DNA from: Salvator merianae
Lineage: Eukaryota; Chordata; Lepidosauria; Squamata; Teiidae
Direction of reading: 5' to 3'
Length of the DNA stretch: 64,000 bases
NCBI GenBank assembly: GCA_003586115.2
Contig: QVOM02000119.1
Location: 51,051,428-51,115,427, forward strand
The notes under the pieces were generated by a model. It was not told the origin of the DNA. It saw only the letters and a program-made list of their open reading frames with translations, and ran no database searches. A program made the translations under genes and the position numbers. Shown piece after piece: positions 10,590 through 22,057 of the stretch (positions are counted from its first letter, which is position 1; each line of letters starts with the position of its first letter).

Positions 10590-13410
10590 GTGGGTGCAGA
10601 TATCATAGGGATAATCCATATTGGGGGGAAACGAGGATGAAGTACATATTCCAGCCATTCCCACATTTGTATTATAACATGGACTCAATCTGGACTTATT
10701 CACTCTCACTCCTCATTTTTCCTGTGCTCAGCATGGGGAAACCTACCTTTCCCTCTCCACCCCTAACCAAATTCACCTCCTAGGGCTGTCAGTGATTGGA
10801 TGAAGTCCCAGCATTCAAATCATGACTTCACAGGGATGGGGAAGTCAATCCCCACCCTCCATATTTTCCTGCTGCCATATCAGAACATGGATTCCTTTAA
10901 CAACATTACTGGTCATTCAGGCCCTTTCTGCACTTGGCCTTATTGCAAATTATATCCCAGAATAGGGACCTGCCATCCACATGCTAGTGCAAACTATAAA
11001 AGGTCTTGCCAAGGGCCTACCATAGTCTGCACTAGCATGCAGATGGCAGGTCTGTATTCTGAGATATAATCTGGAATAAGTCCAAGTGCAGAAAGGCTCT
11101 CAGTGTTTGTTCCTTAACAGCCTACAGCCTCCATCCACCCAAGCACTACTTCAATTCCACATCTACTATACTGTAAAGCTTCTTGGATGCCAGGTTTCAA
11201 TTGTTTCTCCTACATAATTACTGTTTTGGTCAATTGTTCAATTTCAAAGCAGCATGCAAGCGGGGGGGAGCTCAGTGAAATGGGGGGAACATATGAGGGG
11301 ATCAATATTTGTGATAGCGAAGTTAGGGGTCAGCAAATGGATTCCACCTCACCTCCTCCCCCCAGACATCCATGGTGGCATGTGTCCCACAATTGTGTAG
11401 TGTGGATGGCAAAGCTGATGTTGATGTGGGTCACTGTTGGGATAAGAGAACGGCACCTCCAAACAGCCACAGCCAAGGCATATACCTACCAGCATGCACC
11501 CCCTGATATTTTCAAAGAAAACAGATAGGCTATACTGAGTTGTTTACCCTAGAGCTGTTGAAGCACATTACCAATTTCACACAAAAGGCCTCTTTTAATG
11601 AAGGAAACCATTTATCCCCTTGTGCATTGACAAAGGAAAAGGGAGGAAGCGTTTTGTTCTTCTCCTTGCAGGGACTGGAGAGAAAGGAGGAAGCATGCAT
11701 TTTGAGTGTGGACTGTGGTGCCCAACCAACTGTAGAACAGGGTGTTGGCCAAGGCAAATGAAACATGATTTCCACTGAATCTTCTTTTTTGTTGAAAAAT
11801 CAAATAGTCTGAAGGTGTGAAACAGGACAATGCGGTAGAAACAAGGAAATATATGTCTTGCTGTGCCCCCTTCCCCCCCCCCCATAGTGATGTTCTCAGT
11901 CTCCTGAGTACAACAGTCACAAAAATGTCTGTCATTGGATAGGAAAAAGAAAGGAGCCCTCTCTTTGCACACCCAAAATGTACAGTTCCCTCCTAAAATA
12001 GTCTACTTGTGCATTCTCAAGTAGAGAAAAATAAAATAAGCTAACAATCTGAAGTGGACTGCGAATCTGAATGCAAAATACTCCTAATTGGGGCAATTTA
12101 GTCCAGAAAAAGAACATGAAGACAATATTTTGTCAGGACAGTCAGAACTGAAGATGGCCTGTAAACTGATTAAATACCATGTCTGGCTGCCCCCAGTGAA
12201 CATATATTTGAACTATTGCTCTAAAAAGTATCAAATACAGTACAAATCTCTCTAGGGCTGCATTCCAACACGGCATTTAATCAGTTTACAGGCTGTCTTC
12301 AATTCCCACTGGCCCAACATGATCTTGCCTTTCCGTAGTTTTTCTGGACTAAATTGGCAAAATCCGGACTACTTTGTATTCGGATTTAATGAGTTCTCAA
12401 GCCGTTCCAGATCGCTAGCCCGCTTTACTTTGCGATGTGGGAATGTGGAAGGAGACTATTTGGGAGGAACCACACTTTTGGGGGGACATGCAGAGGGAGG
12501 GATCCCCATTTTGTGCTGTCCAATAACAGACTTTGTGGGTGGGCAGGAAGCACAGTAGTTTCCTCTGCCTCCATTATCCCCCCTTCCGTTGCTGCCAGGG
12601 GAAAAGAAACCGTCCTCCTTTTTACTTCGCTAAGCTGCGGTCCTTTCTCTTTCTTTATCCCCCATTTAACACTACCAGGAAGAAATTAAAGACTTCCTCT
12701 ACTTCCGTCTGCTCTTTAAACCAAAAAATAAACTGTGCCTGTTTGGAGTTTTGCCGTCGGCAGCACACAGCTACACAGCGAGGACACATGCCGCTGCGAT
12801 TGTCTCAGGGGGAGATGAGGCAGAGTCCATTTGCTGGTGATGAACTGCACTATCAAGATAATAGAGCCCGCCCCCCCCCACGTTGCCTCCCCACATTTCC
12901 CCTTCGTCACGGACCTCTCCCTGCTTTTGCGCTACTTTTAAATTGCGCAATTGCGCAAAAGTGCACTTGCAAGGGAGCAGAAATTGCCATCAGCCCTTTA
13001 AAAAGCTTAATTGTGCAATACACATAGTTTTAAAGTTCTGCTTGTGTAGATAGAGGCTGTAGGGGAGGAGAAGGAGCAAATGGCGAATGACTAGTAACAC
13101 TGCCAAGTGAATCCATGTTCTGAGGCAGCAGCGGGGACATACGGAGAGCGGAGCTTGACTTTCCCGCCCCTATGATGTCAAGATTTGAATGTTGGGACTG
13201 CAGCCAATCACCGACTGCACAGGGAGGAGAATTTGACAAGGGGTGGAGGCAAAAAAGGTACTGTTTCTCCGTGCTAAGCACGGGAAATATCAGTGTGAGA
13301 ACGAGCAAGTACGAATTGAGTCCGTGTTAAACTGTAACTGTGGGAACGATCAGTAGACGAATTCAGTCCTTGTATTCTTCTGATACGGATTAAATTTACG
13401 ATGTTGGACC
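10590..13410. repeat. Large 2.8-kb inverted repeat (foldback element)
   Basis: The left arm, about 10590-12195, and the right arm, about 12252-13410, are reverse complements over nearly their whole length, with a loop of roughly 55 bases. Matching points from outside in: 'acatggactcaat' with 'acacggactcaat'; 'cagaacatggattc' on both; 'cagcaaatgga' and 'ggcatgtgtcc'; 'ggcaatttagtccagaaaaa'; 'cctgtaaactgattaaat'. The left arm is longer and also holds a 180-bp transposon at 10920-11099. It has no coding capacity. By hand count the right arm holds about 40 CpG and the left about 7. It may be one palindromic DNA transposon or two copies of one repeat placed head to head. The exact outer ends and any target duplication are unclear. 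Confidence 0.8.
10920..11099. mobile_element. Family A: 180-bp palindromic MITE, copy 1
   Basis: A near-complete hairpin of 180 bases with ends 'ggccctttctgcacttgg' and the matching 'ccaagtgcagaaaggctc'. TCA flanks both sides (10917-10919 and 11100-11102). It sits inside the left arm of the large inverted repeat. Taking it out with one TCA restores the same spacing as the uninterrupted right arm, so the boundaries and the 3-bp duplication are supported by an empty site in the same window. Confidence 0.85.
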
Positions 13411-14591
13411 GTGACCTAGTTCAGTGAAACTGTTCCTGTCATCTGAGAACATAACTTTTATTTAATGCATTTCTTTTCTTTAGCTTCACAGTATTAACTT
13501 TTTGTTTAGGTGTTGTTGTTTTTTCAGTATCTGTAACATGTTTTATTTATCAGGAAACTCTGGACAGCAACTGTACTATTTTGAAAAGACCTGTAAGCAC
13601 TGCCTTGTGGGGTTGGATGTCTGTACATGCCTTGAAAGTATTTGTGTTACCACCACCTCCCCTATAAGCTGAATATTTGGCAGGAAAGTTGGCTATCTTC
13701 CTTCCAAATTCCTGCCTTTCTTATAACTTCAAGTTAAGTAAGTGGAGAAATTATAATGCCAGGTGGTTAAACAGGGAATATAGTCCATTGGATTTGTCAG
13801 ACACTTGTTCTGTTCTTTAGTGGAAGATTAAAGCGGGAGAAAGTTTGCTAAGAGATATAGGGAAAGAAGAATGGAACTTGAAAGATGATTTTGTATGTTA
13901 AAAAGCAGCTTAGCCTTTGGGAGATTAATGGAGAAAGTCCTGACACTCAAGAAAATAGATCTCACTTGATCTTGTTTGCAGGACTCCTGGCTAGTCAGTA
14001 TAGGGGACACATTTCATTTTGATGCTGCTTACCTTGGGCGAGAAGCTTAATGATGGAGCAACTGTGTCAAAAGCAAAGGGGCACAGGTTGGATCCCCAGC
14101 TATTCCCCAGAACAAAGTACAGCAAACTACTTCCTCATTCTAGCCAATGCAGCTGTTTATATGCATCCACACATGTGGTCAGTCAACCCTTGGTTCTGAG
14201 GACGGCTGAAGTTTCCTTTTCCAAGCTCAAGTTCAAGTAGCTTTTTGTGGCAACCAGTTACTTGTACCCAAAGAGTTTTTGAAGCCAGAAGATGAAAATA
14301 AAACTCCAGAAAGCTCTCCTGAGTCCAGATTAACATCCTTCAGGCACTGAACAAGGACCTAGCTCTTCTCTGAGGCCTAGCCTCTAATCCCATGGGTATA
14401 GAATCTAGGACAGGAAACGGAGGCACAATCTCCACCATGTGCTGCTCAGAATCCCACAGGAAACATTCAAGCAGTAGAATGTCATTTGCAGCTGCCCCAC
14501 AGTGAAATTGAAGTTGTTGTTAGGGACAGGAAGTACTGTGAAAGTCCCTCTGAATTTTGGGTCCCCACAGCATTGCTGCTTCATTGACAGA
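13411..14591 (+). other. Intron 1 block, possible SINE remnant
   Basis: No gene is seen. At 14019-14120 a tRNA-like B box, 'aggttggatcccca', follows a degenerate leader, which suggests an old tRNA-derived SINE. The evidence is weak. The rest is A+T-rich with no clear repeat. Confidence 0.3.
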
Positions 14592-14700
14592 CACAGGCAC
14601 TTTCAGCACTGGGCTGTATTGTGGATTATATGAGCCTACCATCCACATGCTGCTGCAGACTACAGCAGACCTGACAACACAGCAGCCAGGGTTTAAATGA
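14592..14700. mobile_element. Family A MITE, partial copy
   Basis: The sequence runs 'cactttcagcactgggctg', then 'attgtggattatat', then 'accatccacatgctg' and 'cagactacagcagacc', following the left half and centre of the 180-bp family in its second sequence variant (compare 33410). The right half is missing. Confidence 0.55.
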
Positions 14701-14794
14701 AGTGACAAAGTATGACCCATATCAGAAGTCTTGGGGGCTGAAAGGGGGCAGAAGCACTTGTCCGCTCAGCCTCCAGATACCCAAAGGATTGTAA

Positions 14795-15274
14795 GGGTCT
14801 GTTCACATTTGCTGTCTTTGTTTGATATAACATTACTATAACAGGCTGGTAAGCATCAGGCATGGAGGCAGCCAGCTACACTCCGAGGGCTGAAAAGGGC
14901 CCAGACTGGACCACCCACACTTGAAGTGCAGATGGCCTGACCTGACCAGGTCAAATTGCCATGGCAGTGGCTGCAGCAATATCCAGCACATGCCCAGACA
15001 TTGCCATGGCAATTGAGACACAGCATACAATTGCACAGCCACAGCCATGCCGCCACACCCATTCGCAGTGTCGCAGAACAGGGTGTGAACAGCGTTGACC
15101 TGGAGCAATCTAGCTGTTCCCAGTCAAGCTATGGACAGCAGTTTTGTTATCCACAGCTAGTAATGTCCAATAGCAGCTGGAGGTGTTCTGGGATGTGGCA
15201 ACAATGGCAGTGTACAGGCAAGCCTGTCCAGTGAGTGTCCAATCACTCACTACAAAGTGAGTGCAAACAAGCTT
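14795..15274 (+). mobile_element. GGGCCTGTT-family element, decayed ends
   Basis: The left end is 'gggtctgttcacattt' and the right end 'gtgagtgcaaacaagctt', an imperfect inverted pair of the family termini. The interior shares strings with 39660 and 46386, such as 'gaacagctg'-like and 'gttcccagt' segments and 'gtgagtgtcc'. Flanking triplets (TAA, GAT) do not match, so the ends are eroded or mis-set. It has no coding capacity. Confidence 0.55.
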
Positions 15275-15950
15275 GATATCTCCAACATGTGGACACATTC
15301 CTCCTAAGTCCCTCCTGCCTTTAGAAACTTGAGACTTTCCTTCCCTTTCCATCTGTTCTGACTTGTTTCTGTGCCTTGAGTGAAGATGAACTCTTACATA
15401 CTCTCCTTTATTTTGATTCACAGGTACATTCAGGCAAGCTCAAACTATTTCTTTTTTCTTATTACATTTTTCTCACCTTAATATATAGAATAAATATATT
15501 GGCTTTGAGACACTTTTCGGCTGCAAAATTCCAATATCTCTGATTGGAAGCTTTGTCCAACAGTTCTGTAACTATTACGTTTTTTCTTGGTGGGGGATGG
15601 TTGTTGCTTAGTGCCTGTCTGTCCATAGCTGGTGCAGGTGGATGTCTTCCTACCATTCCTGAGTATGCAAACATTGCTGCTAGGGAACTTTCATTCCCTG
15701 GCTCTGATATTTCTGGCCAAGGATTTTTTTCAGGAATACAAGAAATGACTGTGGAAAACAGGGTCATTTAATGTAGCTGAAAGAAAGCAAACCAGGTAAG
15801 TTTCCACAAGCTGCAGCAGTGAAACTGCTGAGTAAGCACTGTCTCGTATTCTACCTTCACACTACTTTCAATGAGCACTTAGGGTGGAATGTGCTTTGAA
15901 TGAGAGCAGGGTTATGCATGCTCAAGGACGCTTATAGTGACCATACCTAA

Positions 15951-16103
15951 GGGCAATTCAGCAGTGGCCAAAATGCCAGATCAGCATACTAGGAGTCTGC
16001 TTTCTGCATGCTGGTGCAGTCTAAGGGAGGCTCTGCCAACATACACAAAGCAGGCTCGTAGTACACTTGCTTGTCTGGTATTCTGGCCAGTGCAGAATCA
16101 CCC
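15951..16103. mobile_element. Family B: 153-bp palindromic MITE
   Basis: The ends are 'gggcaattcagcagtggcc' and, in reverse complement, 'gggtgattctgcactggcc'. TAA lies directly on both sides (15948-15950 and 16104-16106). The two halves pair over most of their length. The TAA duplication and short palindromic form fit a PIF/Harbinger-like non-autonomous element. I see one copy in this window. Confidence 0.7.
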
Positions 16104-17926
16104 TAAGGTACAGAAAGTGCTTACACAGCCTCGTTGAAGGCAATTGGGTGTAAATGCAATAATTAAATTCTAGGGTAAACTTCCCTCACCTCCAAGTCGA
16201 TCATCAATTTGTGGTTAGAATGCAAGGGAAGCATAATTTCCTGGATTCTGTACAAAATCTGTGTAACCACATTGTGCATTCTTTATTTCTGTGGAAGAAG
16301 CATCTTTTGGAAAGATCCTTAGACAAATTGTGGGATGTTCACATCTGCTAACATAATAAAACAGACTCTTTTGACCTTTTTTGACGGGGGAGCAAACAGC
16401 TGGGGTGGAAATAACATTCCTATGACTGACAACATTCTGCCTGTGGGAAAGCGGTTTTAATGATACAGCCCTGTACTTTATTCTGTAGGGTGGGATTCTG
16501 GTTTTATGTCCTATGGGATTATAACCCACAGTCATAATTGTATTTGGTTTACTTAGCAAAGAGATAGCCAGTATTGTGCATTTCAGGGTGTGTGTTTTTA
16601 AATCTACAACACCCATCTGAGGTAGTGGTTGAGGAGGATTATAGTTGGAACTTTGGAAGGATGAAGCCCATAGTACAAGCCTTCCATAGTACATGCTCCA
16701 GGTAGTGTGATAGAGGACCACCAGGGAATGAAATACATTTCTAGGGCTTGTACGATCCTTTCCAGAAAGGTTTTGTTAAGAAACCACTATAGGAATGGGC
16801 ATAAAGGAACCACTGTACTGAACAGTGCTACACTACACTTTTTAGTATACTCTGATGTAATATTAAGCACTATTGGATTTCATGGCAGAGGCTCTATGGA
16901 AGGCTTTCTGCTTTCTTGTGTTGAAGCTAACCACCTACTGTATTTAGAAACAATGGCAGCACTGGGAGGCACCGGAAAGCCCTGATACTGTGAAAAGCAA
17001 TGTGGACAAGGAGTGATCATAGAAATTCTGGCTAACTGCAGTCAGTGGGAGGCTAATTATCTGGGCATTTAATGTAGTACATGTCTTCAAAGTAGCTTTC
17101 CTCTTGCTGCTGCTACATGAAAAGTAGCCAATGTTATGTTTTCTTTTCAATGTTAAGTTGCAGAAGGAGATTGCACAAGACAACCTTTTGATCCTCTTTA
17201 GAAATATGCCTCTGTGAATACATTTGTAGCACATATTCAAAAGTAACAGTGACTTTTTCTTCCTGTGACTGATTTCACTTGCTAATCAAAACAACATGCT
17301 TAGATCTTATAATAAGAATGGTAAAGAGTATAGTGGGTGTGTAAGAGAAAGAAAGATGGCAAGAGAGATTTGCTGTTTGGAGGGCTTTTCTTAAGATTTG
17401 AAGAGCTTGATGTGATGTTTTTTTTCCGTCCAATTGGATCATTATAATGCATAATGAATCTGTTTGCAATATATATTCTGATTCACTGGTCTTGTTTGAT
17501 TATCACTGTAACCCACTATTAATGGCTTACTTGAGCAAGCAGTTTGTTTGTAAACAGGAGAACACATAACATTACAAACTGGCTAATACAGTTTGCTTCA
17601 CTTCTAAGCATCATTGCTATGAGTGGGGCAACTTTGTACTCCAGCCAAGTGAAAGTGTATTTCTTTTTTGTATGCAGTTAATTATGTTCTGCAATTTTAA
17701 AACACCCCTCCGAGGTAAAAATTCCTACAGAAATCAGGCCAACACCATATATAGTTTGGCTGCAGGAGTTAAAAAAGAAGTAGGACACAAAAGAAATTCA
17801 CAGTCTGCATTATCTTTCACTCATACTGATGAAAGTTAACAACCCTTGGTCTGAAGCAATCATCCATTGCTTACCGTGATACACAAACCAGACAATGTGT
17901 CCTACTTATGTTGGGCATAAGAACAT
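16104..17926 (+). other. Intron 1 block, no feature recognised
   Basis: A+T-rich sequence. Frames here are short and overlap at random. I found no exon, transposon end or microsatellite that I can support. Confidence 0.4.
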
Positions 17927-18300
17927 AAGAGGAGCCTGCTGGATCAGGGCACAGCCCATCTAGTCCAGCATCCTAACTCACACAAAGGCCCACCAATTGT
18001 GCATTCTCAAATAAAAGATAAGGCAAAACCTTCATTTGCTCTCAATTCCCAGCAAATGGCCTTTAGAGGCATCCTGCCCATCTCTTCAACCTAGAGGCAA
18101 TAGCCATTCTAGTAGCCATTAATACACCTGTCCTCCATGAATTTGTCTAAACTTTTTTTTAAAAGCAATCTAGGCTGGTTGCAGTCACCATCTCTTCTGC
18201 TAGTAAGTTCCACAGACTGATGACTCTCTGATGAAAAAATACTTCCCCTTGTCAGTCCTAACTCTCCTGCCCATCAGCTTCTTAGAATGCCACCAACTTA
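17927..18300 (+). repeat. 'aacataagaggag' repeat family, longest copy
   Basis: It begins 'cataagaacataagaggag', then 'gcccatctagtccagcatcc', 'aaaggcccaccaatt', 'ggcctttagaggcatcctgcc', 'ttccacagactgatgactc' and 'aaaaaatacttcccctt'. Copies at 25891 and 43376 share the order and the left end. The class is probably the 3' region of a CR1/L3-type LINE. It has no intact frame. Confidence 0.65.
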
Positions 18301-19949
18301 AGCAAGTAATGGAAGTGCAAAGAAAACGGTGCAGCCTTCCTATTTAGAAACTTTAGTTAGGTATAGGCTTGTGCCAAACCAAAGTTTATCCATTATCAAA
18401 CCCTGTTAAGAGAGCTGGAACTGTTACATACTCTATATAGCACTCCCAGCTTCTCTACAGCAACCAGGTAAAGGTGAGGGGTAAAAGAGCATGTTGCAAA
18501 TTGAGGAAAAACACATCTGCTCCCCACTGCATACTTTCTGCCACTTCTTTTGGTTCCATGCAGCTGAAAGCAAGTATGGCCACATCATGCTTGTGTGCTT
18601 CTTCCCTGGCTTTTTACAGAGCATAGGAAATGGTTGTGCAGGTCGGCCATTTTCTTGTGCTCTGGGAAGTGGTGAGTACTTGAAATGGTACACGTGCCGG
18701 CATAGGGTGTGCAGAGAGTGTTGGGAGGCACTGTGAAAACCTTTTTCATCATTCTGCTGTTACAGTGCAATAACAAACATGTACAACACAATGAGAGCTC
18801 CCAGGGAGAACAATGTGTATTCTGACCCTTAGGAGGATCTTGTGGTACAACAGCGGCTCCTGCATCATCAGATCGATCCCACTGTGCCATAAAGGTCCTG
18901 CACAGATCTTGCTACAGTTAAGAGCATTAGAAATTTAAGTTATTTCAGCCTGACTTTTACCTAAGATATAGGCATTATCCCACTGACACCCATTTTGAGA
19001 CGAGAGGCGTGGGAGCTACTGTGGGTGGAAGAAAACCTCAGATACATGTCCAGGCAAGTGGAACTTCTACTTGTAGCAAAGAACTTGCCTGTTCATTTTG
19101 GAGGACTGGAAATTGTGCTGGAAGTAAGTTTCCCCACTCAAAGATAGGGCAGAATGGGGCCGCTGTCCTGTGACCGGCTATTGGCACACTCTGCAGTGTC
19201 TCACCCCATTCCTGGCAAAGTAGCTAGGAAGTAGGTTCTGCACAGAAGTTGCCCAGGTCCATGTTGACATCTGCAGAAATTCATAGGCAATTTGTTTCTA
19301 TTCATATGTACCATTAGATCGTTATCAGGAGCTTCTGCAGCTTAAAGTGGGAAGCATTAGGCCTGTTCATCTGAATATGCAAGAGCTGAAGGCTTAAAAG
19401 TATGCCCCCCAAAAGCCCTACGTCCAGCACTGGTAAAGCATTTGTGTCTAAACTTCTTGCCCCTGACCTTTACCTTCCAGTGTATTGTTTCATTCAAATT
19501 CAGTTCAGATTGTTGGATTTGTCCCTCAAGTAAATGCTAGACTAGGGATGCTCAGACTGAGCCCTTTCTGCTGTCCCTGAACCATATTTCTCATCATTCC
19601 TTTCCCTGGGGCAGACTGCTAGGGGCTTATTAGATTTGTGATCCAGAAATGTCTGAAGGGCCACAATTTGAACATCACTGCTCTAGAGTGTTGTCTGTGG
19701 CCCAGCTCTGAGCTTTTGTAAAAGTAATTCTGATTTAAAATCAGCCTATTAAGGAAAAGCCTGCATCACACGGTTGTTTCAGTGCTGCGTGGCAAGCTAG
19801 TCAACATGAAAGCCATACTATATACTTTTAAAGAGATTTCTTCTTCTCACAGCATTTCAGGTTCCTTCTATCTTCTTCCAAGTTGCTATGGTTGCAGTGG
19901 TCTTCCTTCCTTTGATTCTGGAAACATAAGAAAGCTAAACTTATTAGGC

Positions 19950-19987
<38 letters not shown>

Positions 19988-21053
19988 TAACTTGGATCAG
20001 CTTTTGTCCTCTGCCTCTGCTCCAGCATCCTGACATTTTATGTATACACATTGTTAAATGCTCTTGGGTCACATGGTAGGGTGTTCTGCATGTTTGTGCA
20101 AGAAATACAAATACACCTTCAGTTCAGGACTTTGAACTGGCAAGAAACTAGTAACAGAAAATTATTTTCCATTGATCGTAAGTCCCTTGGTATTACAGTC
20201 TCAAGCTGATCTACATGAAAAATTTTTGTTCTGAGTAGTTGATTCCCTAAACATATGTCAGAGGTCCTTTCTACATCGGGGGCTAATCTAGAACAAATTC
20301 CAGAACATGAGACTGGCATCTGCACTCTAGGCCTTGTCCCCTGTCGTGTTTCTTCTGCATTAGATGAAGAATGGACTGTGCTAGGCTGCCCCAAAATGGC
20401 AGGTTAAAGCTTATTGTATTGTGAAAAATCCTGAAATTCTTCATGAAAGATAATACAAAAATGTTTTAAATAAATAAAGCCAGGGTGACTATAAAGATTC
20501 TATTGAAATCTAATGCTGTATTAAAGGTCTGAACATCATATTTTTGTTGTGATCTACCTTGGATCTTTTATGTAGCATCCATATATAAAACTGATAGATG
20601 TTACTAATGTTTTTTGGATTTCCTGGGAGAATGCTCTTAAGGAAGAGAAAGCAAACGTTTATAAATAGATTGAATAAACACATTTGCACTTTGAACTATC
20701 CTCCATGGTTCTTGTAGCAGCACATTTCTTAGACCAGGTCCTGTGTAAAAGCTCTGCATCCTGTATAAACAAGGCTCTGGCAAGTGAGGAGGAAATGGGG
20801 TTGTCAACAATAAACACATTGTGGATATAGATTCATAGATGTATTCACTACTAATCTTTTGATAATGAGAAAAGGGAATGAAAGTTTAACAGAGTATAGC
20901 TATTAGAGAAAGCTGAGCTCCGATACTCCTTGAGGAATACCAAGGAATAAATTTGTGACATAGGAAGTAGTTTCTCTGTTAAGTATTCTGAATCAACATA
21001 CTGTCACAGCTGTTCTTTTTTCTGTGTATTTATATTAGAAGAGCAGCATCATA
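18301..21053 (+). other. Intron 1 block with long T run
   Basis: The one firm feature is a 32-base T run at 19953-19984. At 20266-20345 a degraded stretch ('ggtcctttctacatcggggg', then 'tggcatctgcact') looks like an old relative of the 180-bp hairpin family. I see no gene. Confidence 0.45.
19953..19984 (+). repeat. T(32) homopolymer
   Basis: An uninterrupted run of 32 T, probably the poly(A) tail of a minus-strand retroposon or a polymerase-slippage product. No recognisable retroposon body follows it on the right. Confidence 0.9.
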
Positions 21054-21233
21054 GGCCCTTTCTGCACTTGGACTTATTGTGGATTATATCCCAGAATAGG
21101 GACCTGCTATCTACATGCTAGTGCAAACTGTGAAAGGTCTTGCCCAGGGCCTACCATAGTCTGCACTAGCATGCAGATGGCAGGTCCCTATTCTGAGATA
21201 TAATCTGGAATAAGTCCAAGTGCAGAAAGGGTC
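21054..21233. mobile_element. Family A: 180-bp palindromic MITE, copy 2
   Basis: Exactly 180 bases, with ends 'ggccctttctgcacttgga' and 'tccaagtgcagaaagggtc', and ATA on both sides (21051-21053 and 21234-21236). The arms of about 78 bases pair with only a few mismatches around a loop holding 'aaaggtcttgcccagggcc'. It shares this centre with copies 1 and 4. Confidence 0.88.
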
Positions 21234-21381
21234 ATAGAATCATCTTGTGGACTAGTTTCTGCGTTTCTAGAATAGCAGACAGTGGGGAAACAAACAGTGC
21301 AATTGGTGCGGCAGTGAGGGAGGGATTGAGGTTCTGACTGGAGACTTGCCTTGGAATTGTCTAAGGCTGCATCCAGATTAT

Positions 21382-22057
21382 GGGCCTGTTCGCACTACAG
21401 CAGTAGACCGTTCTTAGGTGCTTGCTGGAATGGAGCTTTCGCACTGCCGCGGGCGCGCGCCTCACCCAATCCAAACCCAACCTCCCCCGATTCGTACCTG
21501 ACGTTGGGTAAGGCAAGACAAGTAATTGCTTGTCTTCATCCTGACTTGCGCGATCGAGCGAAGATCGGGGACGGTGCTTTCGCACTCCCCTCGTCTTTCN
21601 GTTTCCTGTCCGTCGCCCTGACATCGGTGGATGTAGTCGGTTTCTGCATGCGCTGTTCCTCGCTACAAAGACACCCGCCTGCTTCGGAGCGTACTTCGTA
21701 AGTGAGGACGACGCTGCATCCGGTTCCCGCCGTCTTCGCAACGGCTTCGTGATCCGGCCCCGTCCGCCTATCGCCAGATGCAAAGTCAGCTCGGCAGCTT
21801 CGGAGCGTGGCCGCGGAAATGACACTGCTAGGAGAGAGCGCTCCGCCAATGGCAAGCATCGGAGGGAGGGATGTCCGGGCGCTGGTGAAGGAGCAGGTAT
21901 GGACCTGGTGCCGAAGCATTCGCACTGATGCGGCAGCCAGCTAGCTTTGGGTATGGTCTACTGCCAACGAGTGCGAATGTGCGGAACCTCTCCTCATCTG
22001 CTCCGGCCTGAAGCATGCTAATTAGAATGTTCTGCTTGCCTAAGTGCGAACAGGCCC
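21382..22057 (+). mobile_element. CpG-rich GGGCCTGTT-family transposon, 676 bp
   Basis: Perfect 14-base ends 'gggcctgttcgcac' and 'gtgcgaacaggccc' are flanked by TAT on both sides. The interior is G+C- and CpG-rich, in sharp contrast to the A+T-rich intron around it, and contains one ambiguous base (n at 21600). The retained CpG sites and identical ends point to a recent insertion. It has no transposase; the open frames inside are by-products of high G+C. It could be mistaken for a promoter CpG island. Confidence 0.85.

Noticed and set aside
10920..11099. microRNA precursor
   Set aside because: The hairpin shape is explained by a multi-copy transposon with target duplications. Without small-RNA data there is no reason to call a microRNA.
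12533..13027. 164-residue frame
   Set aside because: It lies in the G+C-richer arm of the large inverted repeat, lacks any domain, and its mirror arm does not keep the frame.
21382..22057. CpG island or first exon of KITLG
   Set aside because: Perfect inverted ends and a 3-bp duplication mark it as a transposon. No MKKTQ-like coding start with a donor was found in it.
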